A DNA stretch of 64,000 bases, from assembly GCA_902801375.1 (NCBI GenBank), contig CADCIB010000002.1, positions 62,001 through 126,000 on the forward strand, read 5' to 3'. A program made the translations under genes and the position numbers. Below are positions 33,806 to 43,123 of the stretch, piece after piece (within the stretch, counting starts at the first letter, position 1; each line of letters starts with the position of its first letter). The notes beneath the pieces were generated by a model that worked only from the letters and a program-made list of their open reading frames with translations, made no database searches and had not been told where the DNA came from. The stretch is from an uncultured Prevotellaceae bacterium. Lineage in GTDB: Bacteria > Bacteroidota > Bacteroidia > Bacteroidales > Bacteroidaceae.

Positions 33806-34372
33806 ATGATAGAGAGTAGTGTCATTATTGAGACCATTAATCGTTGGAACGAAGATTCGCTCCGGCTTATCTATACGCATCATTATAAGTTGCTGATGGC
33901 CTATGCCATCCAGTTGCTGGGTGAGCGTACGGAGGCCGAGGATGCCGTGCAGGATGTGTTGTTGAACACCTGGGAGCAGCGAAACGCTTATGAAACCGAA
34001 CGTCACCTGCGCATTTATCTCTTCAATGCTGTGAGAAACCGTTGTCTCACTATCTTGAATCATCTGAATGTGACTGTGAGTCATCAAGAGAGACTGCGGA
34101 GGGAATATCGTGAGATGGCTCTGGAAGACCATTCCATTGCCTTACACAAGGAAGAAGTTTATCGTCAGCTGTTTCTTGCCATTGACCAAATGCCTTCCAA
34201 GCAACGTAAGATTTTCCTTTTGGCCATTGAGGGCAAGCGTAATTCGGAGATTGCCGAGATATTGGAAACCAATATCAATACCGTAAAAGCCTTGAAGCGA
34301 AGGGGTATTGCGAGGTTGAGAGCGACGCTCCAACCCGATGCCTTGTTGTTGTTGGCTCTGCTTCTTGAATAA
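33806..34372 (+). CDS. ECF-type RNA polymerase sigma factor
   Basis: 188 aa sigma-70 family factor of the Bacteroidetes ECF group. Region 2 at about residues 20-85: LRLIYTHHYKLLMAYAIQLL and EDAVQDVLLNTWEQR, which bind core RNA polymerase and the -10 element. Region 4 at about 125-180: LFLAIDQMPSKQRKIFLLAI then the HTH NSEIAEILETNINTVKALKR. It is followed by a FecR-type anti-sigma factor and an STN-bearing SusC, the classic FecI-FecR-FecA-like arrangement. It is therefore expected to switch on the downstream uptake genes when the outer-membrane receptor is loaded. Sigma and anti-sigma genes are 103 nt apart (using the ATG at 34476). Confidence 0.9.
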   Translation: MIESSVIIETINRWNEDSLRLIYTHHYKLLMAYAIQLLGERTEAEDAVQDVLLNTWEQRNAYETERHLRIYLFNAVRNRCLTILNHLNVTVSHQERLRREYREMALEDHSIALHKEEVYRQLFLAIDQMPSKQRKIFLLAIEGKRNSEIAEILETNINTVKALKRRGIARLRATLQPDALLLLALLLE

Positions 34373-34475
34373 TTCTTTTCTTTTTTTGCAACTTTTTATG
34401 TCTTAACACGTATAAGATATAATAAGAATGGTATGGCAGCGGCTGGGCCGCGGCCCAAAGAACACAAACGTTTAT

Positions 34476-35675
34476 ATGTTACAAGATAAGAATGTCATTC
34501 TTGCCCGTATGATAATGGGCGAGGCAACCGAACAAGAATGCCAGTATCTGAAGGAGAATTGTTCCCAGGAGGAATTGGCCGAGATTTTGAATGCCAACGA
34601 TTTGGCAGAACGTTATCGTATCTATGCCAGCATAGACGAGAAGGAGGCTTATGAGAAAGCGAGTGTAGTATTATTAAAAGGTTCGCGCGCGAGGTTCCGC
34701 TTTCTTCACCGACAGACGTTGTGGCGAGTAGCTGCCGTGGTCCTGCTTCTGATTGTTGGAGGTGCCTGGTGGTGGTATCGGGACTATACGAAGGTGACGC
34801 CCCCAGAAATTTCACAGGATGTGCTGGCCGCCATCCAGACCAGCAAGGAGCGTGGAAAGAGTGAGGCCCGTATTGAAACCCTCTCCGCCAACTCCCCTGC
34901 AGTCATCGACAATGACGGTGGCTTCACTGAAGAGATGATCCAGCAACTCCTTGAAAAGGTCAGCTCGTCGGAAAGCACAGCTCCCGTCGAGGGGGCAGGG
35001 GGAGTGCAGCCCACAGGCAAAGAGTCGTTGGAGCTGATTTCCACTTTGCACGATAAGGAATTCTGGCTCACCCTCGACGATGGCACGTTGGTACACATGA
35101 ACTCCAGCAGCCGTATTATCTATCCGGAGAAATTCTCACGTGACCGTCGTGATGTGATTCTCACCGGTGAGGCCTATTTCATGGTGGCCAAGGACAAGAG
35201 CCGTCCGTTTATGGTCCATACACCACAGGGAGATGTGAAGGTGTATGGTACGGAATTCCATGTCAACACCCGCTCGCGCAGCGAGAACGGCCAGCGTAAT
35301 GCCACCTCCGTCGTTCTTGTCGAGGGTAGTGTGGGTGTTACCCCTACGGGAGGCACAGAGTATATGCTCACGCCAGGTCAGCAGTTCTCCATCCTCGACG
35401 GACAATGCCTCATCCAGGAGGCTGACCTCCGGCCCTATATTGCATGGAACACCAGGAAGTTTGATTTCGACGATTATCCGCTACAGGATTTGATGGAGAT
35501 CATTTACCGTTGGTATAATATCGACTACGTCATCGCCGATCCTGCCGTCAACAGCACTCTGGTGAGTGGCAGCATCAGCCGTTACGACACCATTGAGCCA
35601 TTGCTCCATGCTATCAGTAAGATTACGGGTCATCCCATCACCATCAAGAACAACACAATATATATCAATAAATAA
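34476..35675 (+). CDS. FecR-type transmembrane anti-sigma factor
   Basis: About 399 aa. The cytoplasmic part (residues 1-85) should hold the ECF factor; a membrane segment lies at about 88-108 (VAAVVLLLIVGGAWWWY). After a roughly 80-residue linker comes the periplasmic FecR domain (FWLTLDDGTLVHMNSSSRI, RDVILTGEAYFMVAKD, VYGTEFHVNTRS) and the C-terminal DUF4974 domain (FDFDDYPLQDLMEIIYRWYN to the end), which contacts the SusC signalling domain. The linker, rich in E/S/T/G, is somewhat long. An in-frame ATG at 34428 would add 16 residues; 34476 fits family N-termini better. Confidence 0.88.
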   Translation: MLQDKNVILARMIMGEATEQECQYLKENCSQEELAEILNANDLAERYRIYASIDEKEAYEKASVVLLKGSRARFRFLHRQTLWRVAAVVLLLIVGGAWWWYRDYTKVTPPEISQDVLAAIQTSKERGKSEARIETLSANSPAVIDNDGGFTEEMIQQLLEKVSSSESTAPVEGAGGVQPTGKESLELISTLHDKEFWLTLDDGTLVHMNSSSRIIYPEKFSRDRRDVILTGEAYFMVAKDKSRPFMVHTPQGDVKVYGTEFHVNTRSRSENGQRNATSVVLVEGSVGVTPTGGTEYMLTPGQQFSILDGQCLIQEADLRPYIAWNTRKFDFDDYPLQDLMEIIYRWYNIDYVIADPAVNSTLVSGSISRYDTIEPLLHAISKITGHPITIKNNTIYINK

Positions 35676-35705
35676 CCTATTTTATTAACTACTAATTTTT
35701 TTAGT

Positions 35706-38700
35706 ATGAAGAAAAACAAGAAAACCAAGCTGGTATCCTTCCTTATAGCGATGGTACTATGGCTCCCGATGGCTACTGCCGTGGCGGCTCCTGCACAAGG
35801 GCCGTTGGACAAGCCGGTGACGCTGTCGTTGGAGAGGACAACTGTGAAAGATTTCTTCACTCAGGTGAAGAAACAGACAGGACTCGACTTTATCTATAGT
35901 TCCGAGCTCCTTCGCACGCTTCCACGGGTTACTGTCAAGGCCACCAACAAGCCTGTTGGTCAGGTACTTGATGAAGTCATGGGAATGATCAACTGCACTT
36001 ATGACATTGAAGGGACGCTTGTCACCGTCACGAAGCAGTTGCCGAAAGACCGTAACCGCACGGCGACGGGTGTCGTTAAGGACGAGACGGGTGAAATCCT
36101 TGTGGGTGTGCCCGTCTGCATTGGAGACTCGAAAGTGTGCACCGTGACCGATGTTGAGGGAAAGTACATTCTGAAGATTCCCTCGGAGGCATGTACGCTG
36201 AAGTTCACTTACGTCGGTATGGAGGATACCTACATCCAGGTACCCGCCGGACGCGACGTGGCTACGGTGAACGTAACGATGAAAAGTTCCACGCTGTTAG
36301 AGGAAGTGGTGGTCATCGACAATGGTATGTACACCCGCAAGGCGGACAGCTTTACGGGTTCGGCCACCGTCTTCAAGAAGGAAGACCTGCGACTGGCCGG
36401 TAACACCAACGTGCTGAACAACCTGAAGAATCTTGATCCTTCGTTCCACTTCGCTGAGAACCTCTCTATCGGTAGCGACCCCAATGCGCTGCCCGACATC
36501 AACCTGCGAGGACAGTCGGGATTCCCCGATCTCAAGGGCGAGTACCAGACCAACCCCAACCAGCCGCTGTTCATCGTCGATGGCTTCGAGACATCGCTCA
36601 CCAAGGTGATGGACATGGACATGAACCGTATAGAGAACGTTACCATCCTGAAAGATGCCGCCGCCAAGGCCATCTATGGTTCGAAGGCAGCCAACGGTGT
36701 GGTGATCATCGAGACCGTGAAGCCAAAGAGCGGCAGCCTCAACGTGACCTACACGGGACAGGTGACCTTCAGCTTCCCCGACTTCAGCAGCTACAACCTT
36801 ACCAACGCAGCAGAGAAACTGCAGGTGGAGAAGAACGGCGGACTGTTCACCTATATTGGCGACAACGGCATTGAGCAGTGGGAGAACGCTGCCATGCAGC
36901 ACGAATACAATGAGTACTACAACATGCTTTACGAGCAGGTGCTGCGCGGCGTGGACACTGACTGGCTGGCACAGCCCGTGAGGAACAGCGTGGGGCATAA
37001 GCACACAGTGTATATCGAGGGCGGTAACAACGAGTTCCAGTACGGCATCGATTTCGCCTACAACAATGTGGAAGGTGTGATGAAAGGTTCCGACCGCAAC
37101 ACCATCAGCGGTGGGCTTACCTTCAGCTACCACTTCAAAAAACTCCTTTTGCGCGATAACCTTGAAGTGATGTATAACAAGGCGAACAACTCGCCCTGGG
37201 GCACCTTCTCGCAGTACACCTCCATGAACCCCTACTACGAGCCATACGACGCTGACGGCAAACTGATCAAGGAATACTCGCGACTGGTGAAGGGTACGTT
37301 CGACAACCGCTCGGTGGTGACTAACCCCATGTGGAACGCACATATCCGCACCAAGGACTCGAACAACTACGCACAGATCAACAACAACTTCTACGCCGAG
37401 TATCGTTTCACCAACGACTTCAAGGCTATCGGTCGATTCGGCATCATGCGTCAGGACAACCGCGAAGACGTGTTCCATCCCGCCACGCATACTGACTTCG
37501 TGAACTATACCAGCGAGGAGCTGATCAAGCGGCGCGGCACCTACCAGTACACCGACGGTTTCAGTTATCAGGTGACTGGCGACATCAGCGTGAACTACAG
37601 TCACACCTGGGCAGACAAGCACCTGCTCTTTGCTAACCTCGGATGGTCGGTAGAGGAATTCGAGTACGAGGCGAACACCTTCCGTGCAGAGGGATTCCCC
37701 AACGACCAGCTGTCTGACATCGGCTATGCCCGTTCCTACTACAAGGACGAGGCTCCCACCAGCATCGAGAGCAAGACCCGCGACGCCGGTGCCATCGGCG
37801 CGCTGAGCTACAGCTACGACGACCGCTACCTGTTCGATGCCTCGTTCCGTCTGAGCGGTTCCTCACAGTTCGGTAGCAAGAACCGCTGGGGTAAGTTCTG
37901 GTCAGTAGGTATCGGTTGGAACCTGCACAAAGAGAAGTTCATGCAGAAAGCCACGTGGATTAACCAACTGAAGCTGCGTGCTTCAATGGGATTCACTGGT
38001 AGCCAGAACTTCAACTCCTACCAGAGTATGTCCACCTGGAACTACTACAGTGCGACCTTCTACAACAGCGACCCCGGCTCCTACCTCCTGAGTATGGCCA
38101 ATCCTGATCTGAAGTGGCAGCGCAAACTGGACCAGAACATCGGTTTCGACTTCATGGCCTTCAACAACCGCCTGAACATGCGCTTCGACTACTACATCGC
38201 CACCACCGATGACCTGCTCACCGACGTGACCATCCCGCCATCGACCGGCTTCTCGTCGTACAAGGAGAACCTTGGCAAGGTGCAGAACAAGGGTGTGGAA
38301 CTCTATGCTTCGTATCGCGTCTATCAGAGTGCCAACAAGCGTGACTACGTGAACCTTTATGCCAACGTGACGCACAACTCCAATAAGATTAAGGAGATTT
38401 CCAACTCGCTGCGCACCTATAACCAGCAGCAGACCGATGCCGTCACCAACAAGATGATCTCGCGCTACGAGGAAGGGCAGTCCATGACCGCCATCTGGGC
38501 AGTGCCCTCGTTGGGCATCGATCCCGCCACGGGTAACGACATCTTTGTCAAGAAAGACGGCACTACCACCTTCGTATGGGACAGCAACGACCTGGCCATC
38601 GTGGGTGACACCGAGAGCGACATCTACGGCAACTGCGGTATCAGTGCCTACTTCAAGGGATTCACCTTCGCCTTAGGCATGAGTTACCAGTTCGGCGGCC

Positions 38701-39068
38701 AGCTCTACAACCAGACGCTCGTGGACAAAGTGGAGAATGCCGACCTCTACCAAAATGTGGATCGCCGCGTGTTCTCCGACCGCTGGGTGAAACCAGGTGA
38801 CGTGAGCCGTTTCAAGGACATCAAAAACACTGACACCACACGTGCCACGGAGCGCTTCGTGGAGGACAACAATGTGTGGAACTTCTCCAATGTGAACATC
38901 AGCTACGACTTCGACCGCTTCCAGTTCATTAGGAAACTGGGCTTCAACCGTCTGCGCCTCTCGTTCGACATGAGCGACATTGCCCGCATTTCGTCCATCA
39001 AGACGGAGCGCGGTACGAATTACCCGTATGCCAAGAGTTTCTCGTTCTCGCTACAGGCTATGTTCTAA
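35706..39068 (+). CDS. SusC/RagA-type TonB-linked outer-membrane transporter with STN domain
   Basis: 1120 aa. Signal peptide (residues 1-27, ATAVAAPAQG), then an STN/secretin-like signalling domain at about 35-105 (LSLERTTVKDFFTQVKKQTG) that is expected to touch FecR. Next are a carboxypeptidase-D-like domain (ATGVVKDETGEILVGVPVCI, to about 190), the TonB plug (LKNLDPSFHF, LPDINLRGQSGF, IENVTILKDAAAKAIYG, ANGVVIIETV) and the 22-stranded barrel that ends in an aromatic residue (SFSLQAMF). It imports nutrients too big for porins with its SusD partner. Substrate cannot be read from sequence. It heads the structural part of the locus, 30 nt after FecR. Confidence 0.93.
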   Translation: MKKNKKTKLVSFLIAMVLWLPMATAVAAPAQGPLDKPVTLSLERTTVKDFFTQVKKQTGLDFIYSSELLRTLPRVTVKATNKPVGQVLDEVMGMINCTYDIEGTLVTVTKQLPKDRNRTATGVVKDETGEILVGVPVCIGDSKVCTVTDVEGKYILKIPSEACTLKFTYVGMEDTYIQVPAGRDVATVNVTMKSSTLLEEVVVIDNGMYTRKADSFTGSATVFKKEDLRLAGNTNVLNNLKNLDPSFHFAENLSIGSDPNALPDINLRGQSGFPDLKGEYQTNPNQPLFIVDGFETSLTKVMDMDMNRIENVTILKDAAAKAIYGSKAANGVVIIETVKPKSGSLNVTYTGQVTFSFPDFSSYNLTNAAEKLQVEKNGGLFTYIGDNGIEQWENAAMQHEYNEYYNMLYEQVLRGVDTDWLAQPVRNSVGHKHTVYIEGGNNEFQYGIDFAYNNVEGVMKGSDRNTISGGLTFSYHFKKLLLRDNLEVMYNKANNSPWGTFSQYTSMNPYYEPYDADGKLIKEYSRLVKGTFDNRSVVTNPMWNAHIRTKDSNNYAQINNNFYAEYRFTNDFKAIGRFGIMRQDNREDVFHPATHTDFVNYTSEELIKRRGTYQYTDGFSYQVTGDISVNYSHTWADKHLLFANLGWSVEEFEYEANTFRAEGFPNDQLSDIGYARSYYKDEAPTSIESKTRDAGAIGALSYSYDDRYLFDASFRLSGSSQFGSKNRWGKFWSVGIGWNLHKEKFMQKATWINQLKLRASMGFTGSQNFNSYQSMSTWNYYSATFYNSDPGSYLLSMANPDLKWQRKLDQNIGFDFMAFNNRLNMRFDYYIATTDDLLTDVTIPPSTGFSSYKENLGKVQNKGVELYASYRVYQSANKRDYVNLYANVTHNSNKIKEISNSLRTYNQQQTDAVTNKMISRYEEGQSMTAIWAVPSLGIDPATGNDIFVKKDGTTTFVWDSNDLAIVGDTESDIYGNCGISAYFKGFTFALGMSYQFGGQLYNQTLVDKVENADLYQNVDRRVFSDRWVKPGDVSRFKDIKNTDTTRATERFVEDNNVWNFSNVNISYDFDRFQFIRKLGFNRLRLSFDMSDIARISSIKTERGTNYPYAKSFSFSLQAMF

Positions 39069-39101
39069 TCATTATGTAATCAATAAAGAAAAAAAGAAGA
39101 T

Positions 39102-40574
39102 ATGAAAAAGCATATATATAAGATGAAGGTTATGTTCTCCTGCGTTTTGCTTGCCTCTTGCCTGCTGCTAACGGCTTGCGATGACTGGTTGGACGTGAAG
39201 CCGAAGACACAGATTGAGAGCGACGACATGTTCTCGAGCGAGACGGGATTCAAGGATGTGCTGAATGGAGTGTACGTGAACCTGTCGTCATCGGACATGT
39301 ACGGTCGCGAGATGACGTACGGTCTGGTGGACATCATTGGGGATACCTATTATGGTGTATATGGCAACACGAACTACTCGCGTGCGCTGAGCCACGAGTA
39401 CACATTTACCGGTGTGGAGGAAATCATCAATACGATCTGGAAGAAGTCGTATACTACCATCGCCATGTTGAATGAACTGCTCAACCAGTTGGAACAGGCT
39501 GACAAGAGTATGTTCGGCACGGACAACTACAACGTGATCAAGGGTGAGGCATTAGGGCTGCGCGCATTCCTGCACTTCGACATTCTGCGACTCTTTACAC
39601 AGTCACCAGCGGCGAATGCCAACGCACCGGCCATCCCGTATGTCACCGAATATACGTTCCGCATCACCCCCTCGTCGACGGTGAACGAAACGCTTGAGAA
39701 GGTCATTGCTGACTTACAGACAGCTGCCGACCTGCTCAAGCAGAGCGACCCCATTGCAACAGGACGTGAGATTACCACCACCGATGACAGCGGCTACCTG
39801 CTGAACCGCCAGTATCACATGAACTACTATGCGGTAAAGGCAATGATGGCCCGCGCCTACCTTTACAAGGGCGACATGGGCAATGCCCGCCAATGTGCGC
39901 AGGAGGTTATCGGCTCTGGCAAGTTCAGTTGGACGAAGGTGGACTACATCGCGACGACTCAGGAAAGCGACCGCGACCGCACATTCACTTCCGAACAGGT
40001 GTTTGCGCTACAGATTGACAACCTGGACTCCTACGTCATCCCCAGCGTGTACAGTTCGGCTACTTCCGCGCTAGTACGTCTGTACATCAACTCGAATTGG
40101 TTGGATAAGGCATGGCCCGCCGCAACACATTCTACTGACTGGCGTCGGGTGTATTTCATGACGAACACAGGAACGAACTCGCCTTCCAACTACACGTCGA
40201 GCAAGCTTTGGCAGGAGGGTATGAACGAAAACTACGTGAAGCGTATGCCGCTAATCCGACTGCCGGAGATGTATCTTATCCTGGCTGAGTGCGATGTATC
40301 TGCTGCCGCCACCTGGCTGAACGTGATCCGTGAACACCGTGGCGTAACGGCGATGGTGGAGGCTACGGAGGCGGATGCCCTGCAGGACGAGATTACGCTG
40401 GAATACTTCCGCGAATACTTCAACGAGGGGCAGATGTTCTATCACTACAAGCGCATGAATGCTGATATGCACTTCAAGGGCTACAGCTTCAACAAGTCAG
40501 CCTACAATACTGGCGACTATGTGCTTCCGATGCCAGCAGAGGAGATCGAGTTTGGCAACAGGACGACGAAATAG
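39102..40574 (+). CDS. SusD/RagB-family substrate-binding outer-membrane lipoprotein
   Basis: 490 aa. Lipobox LLLTACDDW with Cys26. N-terminal SusD-like domain (LDVKPKTQIESDDMFSSETG) with TPR-type helices (GEALGLRAFLHFDILRLF, which is the family hallmark) and the C-terminal RagB/SusD domain (LIRLPEMYLILAECDV, LNVIREHRGV, YFREYFNEGQMFYHYKRM). SusD proteins form the lid over the SusC barrel and capture the ligand at the surface. It follows SusC by 33 nt and completes the pair. The total is slightly shorter than many SusD proteins. Confidence 0.93.
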   Translation: MKKHIYKMKVMFSCVLLASCLLLTACDDWLDVKPKTQIESDDMFSSETGFKDVLNGVYVNLSSSDMYGREMTYGLVDIIGDTYYGVYGNTNYSRALSHEYTFTGVEEIINTIWKKSYTTIAMLNELLNQLEQADKSMFGTDNYNVIKGEALGLRAFLHFDILRLFTQSPAANANAPAIPYVTEYTFRITPSSTVNETLEKVIADLQTAADLLKQSDPIATGREITTTDDSGYLLNRQYHMNYYAVKAMMARAYLYKGDMGNARQCAQEVIGSGKFSWTKVDYIATTQESDRDRTFTSEQVFALQIDNLDSYVIPSVYSSATSALVRLYINSNWLDKAWPAATHSTDWRRVYFMTNTGTNSPSNYTSSKLWQEGMNENYVKRMPLIRLPEMYLILAECDVSAAATWLNVIREHRGVTAMVEATEADALQDEITLEYFREYFNEGQMFYHYKRMNADMHFKGYSFNKSAYNTGDYVLPMPAEEIEFGNRTTK

Positions 40575-40634
40575 AGACAATTGACGATTTGCAATTAACA
40601 ATTGAGAAATGAACGAATTAAATGAATTGGAACT

Positions 40635-41408
40635 ATGAAAGAGATATTATATAAGAAGTCACTCATGAGGGTGCTGCCCCTTTTGATGCCGCTCGCATGT
40701 CTGTTCGTCATGTCCTGCGAGAACGACGCATATCTTTACAAGGGAACGGATTCCGTATGGCTATCGGGAGACCCGGCCCAGGAGGCGACTACTGACTCCA
40801 TGCTCTATTCCTTCAAACTCTATGGATCGGAAGTGATGGAGCATACGATGAACCTGATTGTGAACCTGACGGGCGACGCTGTGAGCAACGACCGCACCTT
40901 CAAGTTAGAGGTGGTGGGCGACAAGACAAACGTGGCTCCCGGCGACTACGAGATTGGCCCAACGGTGCTGCCCGCGGGGAAGTATTCAGTGACGGTACCC
41001 GTGAAGGTGAAACGCACGGCTGGCGGTCTTGACCTGTCGAAGCAGGCGGCGAAGCTAACGCTCAGAGTGGCCCCCACCGACGATCTCGGCGCTGGGCGAA
41101 CAGAACGCAACGAGTACAGCTTGATCTGGTGCGACTATCTCATCAAACCTGCCACATGGGGCATCATTGAATGGTACATTGGTCCCTTCTCGCAGGCACG
41201 CTACAAGTTCATCATCGATTTCACGGGGTATACTGAGTTCTCTGACTTCGACGGCGACTACTCGCGTCAGATTGGATTCCAGGGCTTGCTCATCAAACTG
41301 CTAAACGACTATAACAGTGACCCTGCCAATGAAGGGCGCGAGGAGGGTTGGCCCTACCTGAACGACAATGGTGAGCCGCTGCAGTTTGGCGAAGGCCTGA
41401 GTGCTTGA
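40635..41408 (+). CDS. DUF4843-type lipoprotein of the SusCD locus
   Basis: 257 aa. Lipobox FVMSCEND with Cys28. The mature protein is strand-rich (MLYSFKLYGSEVMEHTMNLI, RTFKLEVVGDKTNVAPGDY, KYSVTVPVKVKRT) in the manner of a cadherin/Ig-type fold, then YSLIWCDYLIKPATWG and a C-terminal RYKFIIDF segment. These match the Bacteroidales DUF4843 family, typically encoded between SusD and a PKD-like lipoprotein. It is expected to sit on the cell surface and help SusD with ligand capture; no enzymatic motif is visible. Upstream are 60 nt with ACAATTG/AACAATTG words. Confidence 0.75.
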   Translation: MKEILYKKSLMRVLPLLMPLACLFVMSCENDAYLYKGTDSVWLSGDPAQEATTDSMLYSFKLYGSEVMEHTMNLIVNLTGDAVSNDRTFKLEVVGDKTNVAPGDYEIGPTVLPAGKYSVTVPVKVKRTAGGLDLSKQAAKLTLRVAPTDDLGAGRTERNEYSLIWCDYLIKPATWGIIEWYIGPFSQARYKFIIDFTGYTEFSDFDGDYSRQIGFQGLLIKLLNDYNSDPANEGREEGWPYLNDNGEPLQFGEGLSA

Positions 41409-41528
41409 CAGTTAACAATTAAGGGATGTTCTATTTATCACGAATTATCGGATTCTAATTCTGTTGATTTCAAGAATCATATGGAATTATCGTTCAAATC
41501 ACAAGCGGTTTTTAGAAGTTCCTTAGAC

Positions 41529-41560
41529 AAGTAAATAAGTAAACAAGTAAATAAGTAAAG
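41529..41560. repeat. Four-unit octamer repeat immediately before a start codon
   Basis: Units AAGTAAAT, AAGTAAAC, AAGTAAAT, AAGTAAAG. The tract ends 2 nt before the ATG at 41563, so it forms the whole ribosome-binding region. The last unit supplies the only purine-rich word (TAAAG). The upstream part of the gap (41409-41528) is AT-rich and shows no promoter. Confidence 0.85.
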
Positions 41561-41562
41561 AT

Positions 41563-43059
41563 ATGAAAAAGGCTTTTTTATTCATATTCAGTGCCATAGC
41601 ACTGCTGAACCTCGTCTCCTGTTACGAGGACGAGGGGAACTATGACTATGTTGACCTGCAACGATTCATCGTGGACACGACGGGGGTGAACATGTCGATT
41701 ACGGTCACGCAGTTCGACCAGCTCAGCGTCCCCTCACGGTTGGTTTACGACGGCAACAAGGGTGACCTGGACTACTACTGGGTGGCCTATAAGAATGAGA
41801 CCTACGGCGACAATCCCTCTGACACCCTTGCCCGTACAGAGAACCTGAACGAGGAAATCACGCTGAGTCCAGGCAGTTACCTGCTGGAGTTCCTCGCCGT
41901 AGTAAAGGAGACGGGGCGCAGAAGCTCCATGCAGTACAACCTGACGGTAGAAAGTGCCGTAGGCAGTGGCCTGCTGGTATTCTACAAGAAGAACGACGTT
42001 TGCGACGTGGACATTGTCAAGACGAAGACAGTCGTTGGTTCGCTTACGGAGGACAAACTGGTGCGCAACATCTATTCCAGAATTGACGACAACGTGAAAC
42101 TTCATGGCAAGCCTTGGCTGATTGCCTGTGTAGGGTCGGACTATATCGAGTTGCTGACCGATTGCGACGGCACACGAGTGTCGCCGGATGACATGGGCAA
42201 GATGTCCGACTGGAGTGGCATGTTCTGGGATACGCCCACCAATTGCCTTCCCCAAGGGTTCTTTGATGCCGGATGGGGAAGTGTGGCATTGGTCAACGAT
42301 GGCGAGGTGTTCTACCTCAATGGTGGCTGGGCTGCCGGAGGCCCACTTTACCCTGGAGGCAAGACGATGAACAACGACACGTACTATGCTGCGCCGTGGG
42401 TGATCTTCGCATACGGAGGAGAGCCCTTCTGCTACGACATGTGGCATGGTCGCTTCCTGACCTGCGCCTCGTGGTCGTCGCTCTTCCAGCCCGCCGGCGA
42501 TGAGAAGCTGCGTGACCTGAAAATGGAAATGTATTACATGGGAAAGGGCTATAGCGGTAGCACGTCGGCGTATTATGCTTTTGGTGTGATGAAGAGTCTT
42601 GAGGACACCAGTTGGCACCTCTATGCCGTGAATGCCAACACCAACCCGAGCGACTGTAAGTTGGTGGCCGACTTCGATATGTCGCAGGCTCCGGAGTTCA
42701 ACAATGCATTGTATTACGACTTCAGTACGGTGTCACCGCTCTTCTACTATGCCTCGGCTACCAGTGTTTATGTCTGTCCCTTCACGTTGGACAACGCCAC
42801 GGCAGCCATTCCGTCGGCTCCCTCCTGGACCTGTCCCGCAGGTGAGGAGATTACCTACATGAAGCTGTTCACACAGGATGGCATCGGCGTAGAGGAGAGT
42901 CTTGCCTACAAGCTGTTGATGGTGGCCACATGGAACGGCTCGGAGGGTAAGGTGTATCTGCTGAAAACCGATCTGGCAACAGGTGTCATAGACACCACGC
43001 CTATTGAGACCTTCGGTGGTTTCGGCGAGGTGGGTAGCATCGCTTTCAAGAGTAACTAA
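41563..43059 (+). CDS. PKD-like family lipoprotein of the SusCD locus
   Basis: 498 aa. Lipobox NLVSCYED with Cys20. It begins with a PKD-like Ig-fold domain (YVDLQRFIVDTTG, FDQLSVPSRLVYD, YYWVAYKNE) to about residue 135. The rest is Trp/Tyr-rich and strand-rich with PWLIACVGSDYIELL, SGMFWDTPTN, FYLNGGWAAGG and WHGRFLTCASW, and resembles a beta-propeller or lectin-like C-terminal domain seen in this family. Such lipoproteins accompany SusCD-DUF4843 loci in Bacteroidales and probably bind the same ligand at the surface. No glycosidase or protease catalytic pattern is recognised. A terminator follows 9 nt after the stop. Confidence 0.75.
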   Translation: MKKAFLFIFSAIALLNLVSCYEDEGNYDYVDLQRFIVDTTGVNMSITVTQFDQLSVPSRLVYDGNKGDLDYYWVAYKNETYGDNPSDTLARTENLNEEITLSPGSYLLEFLAVVKETGRRSSMQYNLTVESAVGSGLLVFYKKNDVCDVDIVKTKTVVGSLTEDKLVRNIYSRIDDNVKLHGKPWLIACVGSDYIELLTDCDGTRVSPDDMGKMSDWSGMFWDTPTNCLPQGFFDAGWGSVALVNDGEVFYLNGGWAAGGPLYPGGKTMNNDTYYAAPWVIFAYGGEPFCYDMWHGRFLTCASWSSLFQPAGDEKLRDLKMEMYYMGKGYSGSTSAYYAFGVMKSLEDTSWHLYAVNANTNPSDCKLVADFDMSQAPEFNNALYYDFSTVSPLFYYASATSVYVCPFTLDNATAAIPSAPSWTCPAGEEITYMKLFTQDGIGVEESLAYKLLMVATWNGSEGKVYLLKTDLATGVIDTTPIETFGGFGEVGSIAFKSN

Positions 43060-43067
43060 TGATTATA

Positions 43068-43112
43068 AATCCCCGCACGCGTCGTTGATTGTTGCGGTGC
43101 GGGGATTCTTTA
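43068..43112 (+). terminator. Terminator or attenuator at the end of the SusCD locus
   Basis: 11-bp stem: 43068-43078 pairs with 43097-43107, followed by CTTTATT. It stands only 12 nt before the next ATG (43124), so it could either stop the locus or act as an attenuator for the thioredoxin gene. Confidence 0.7.
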
Positions 43113-43123
43113 TTGTAAGAATC

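Noticed and set aside
36297-37622. 441-codon open frame opposite the SusC gene.
   Set aside because: Same shadow pattern against an unambiguous TonB-linked transporter.
43004-43123. Extended N-terminus of the double thioredoxin protein starting at 43004.
   Set aside because: It would overlap the end of the PKD-like gene and the terminator hairpin, and hide the signal peptide that begins at 43124.
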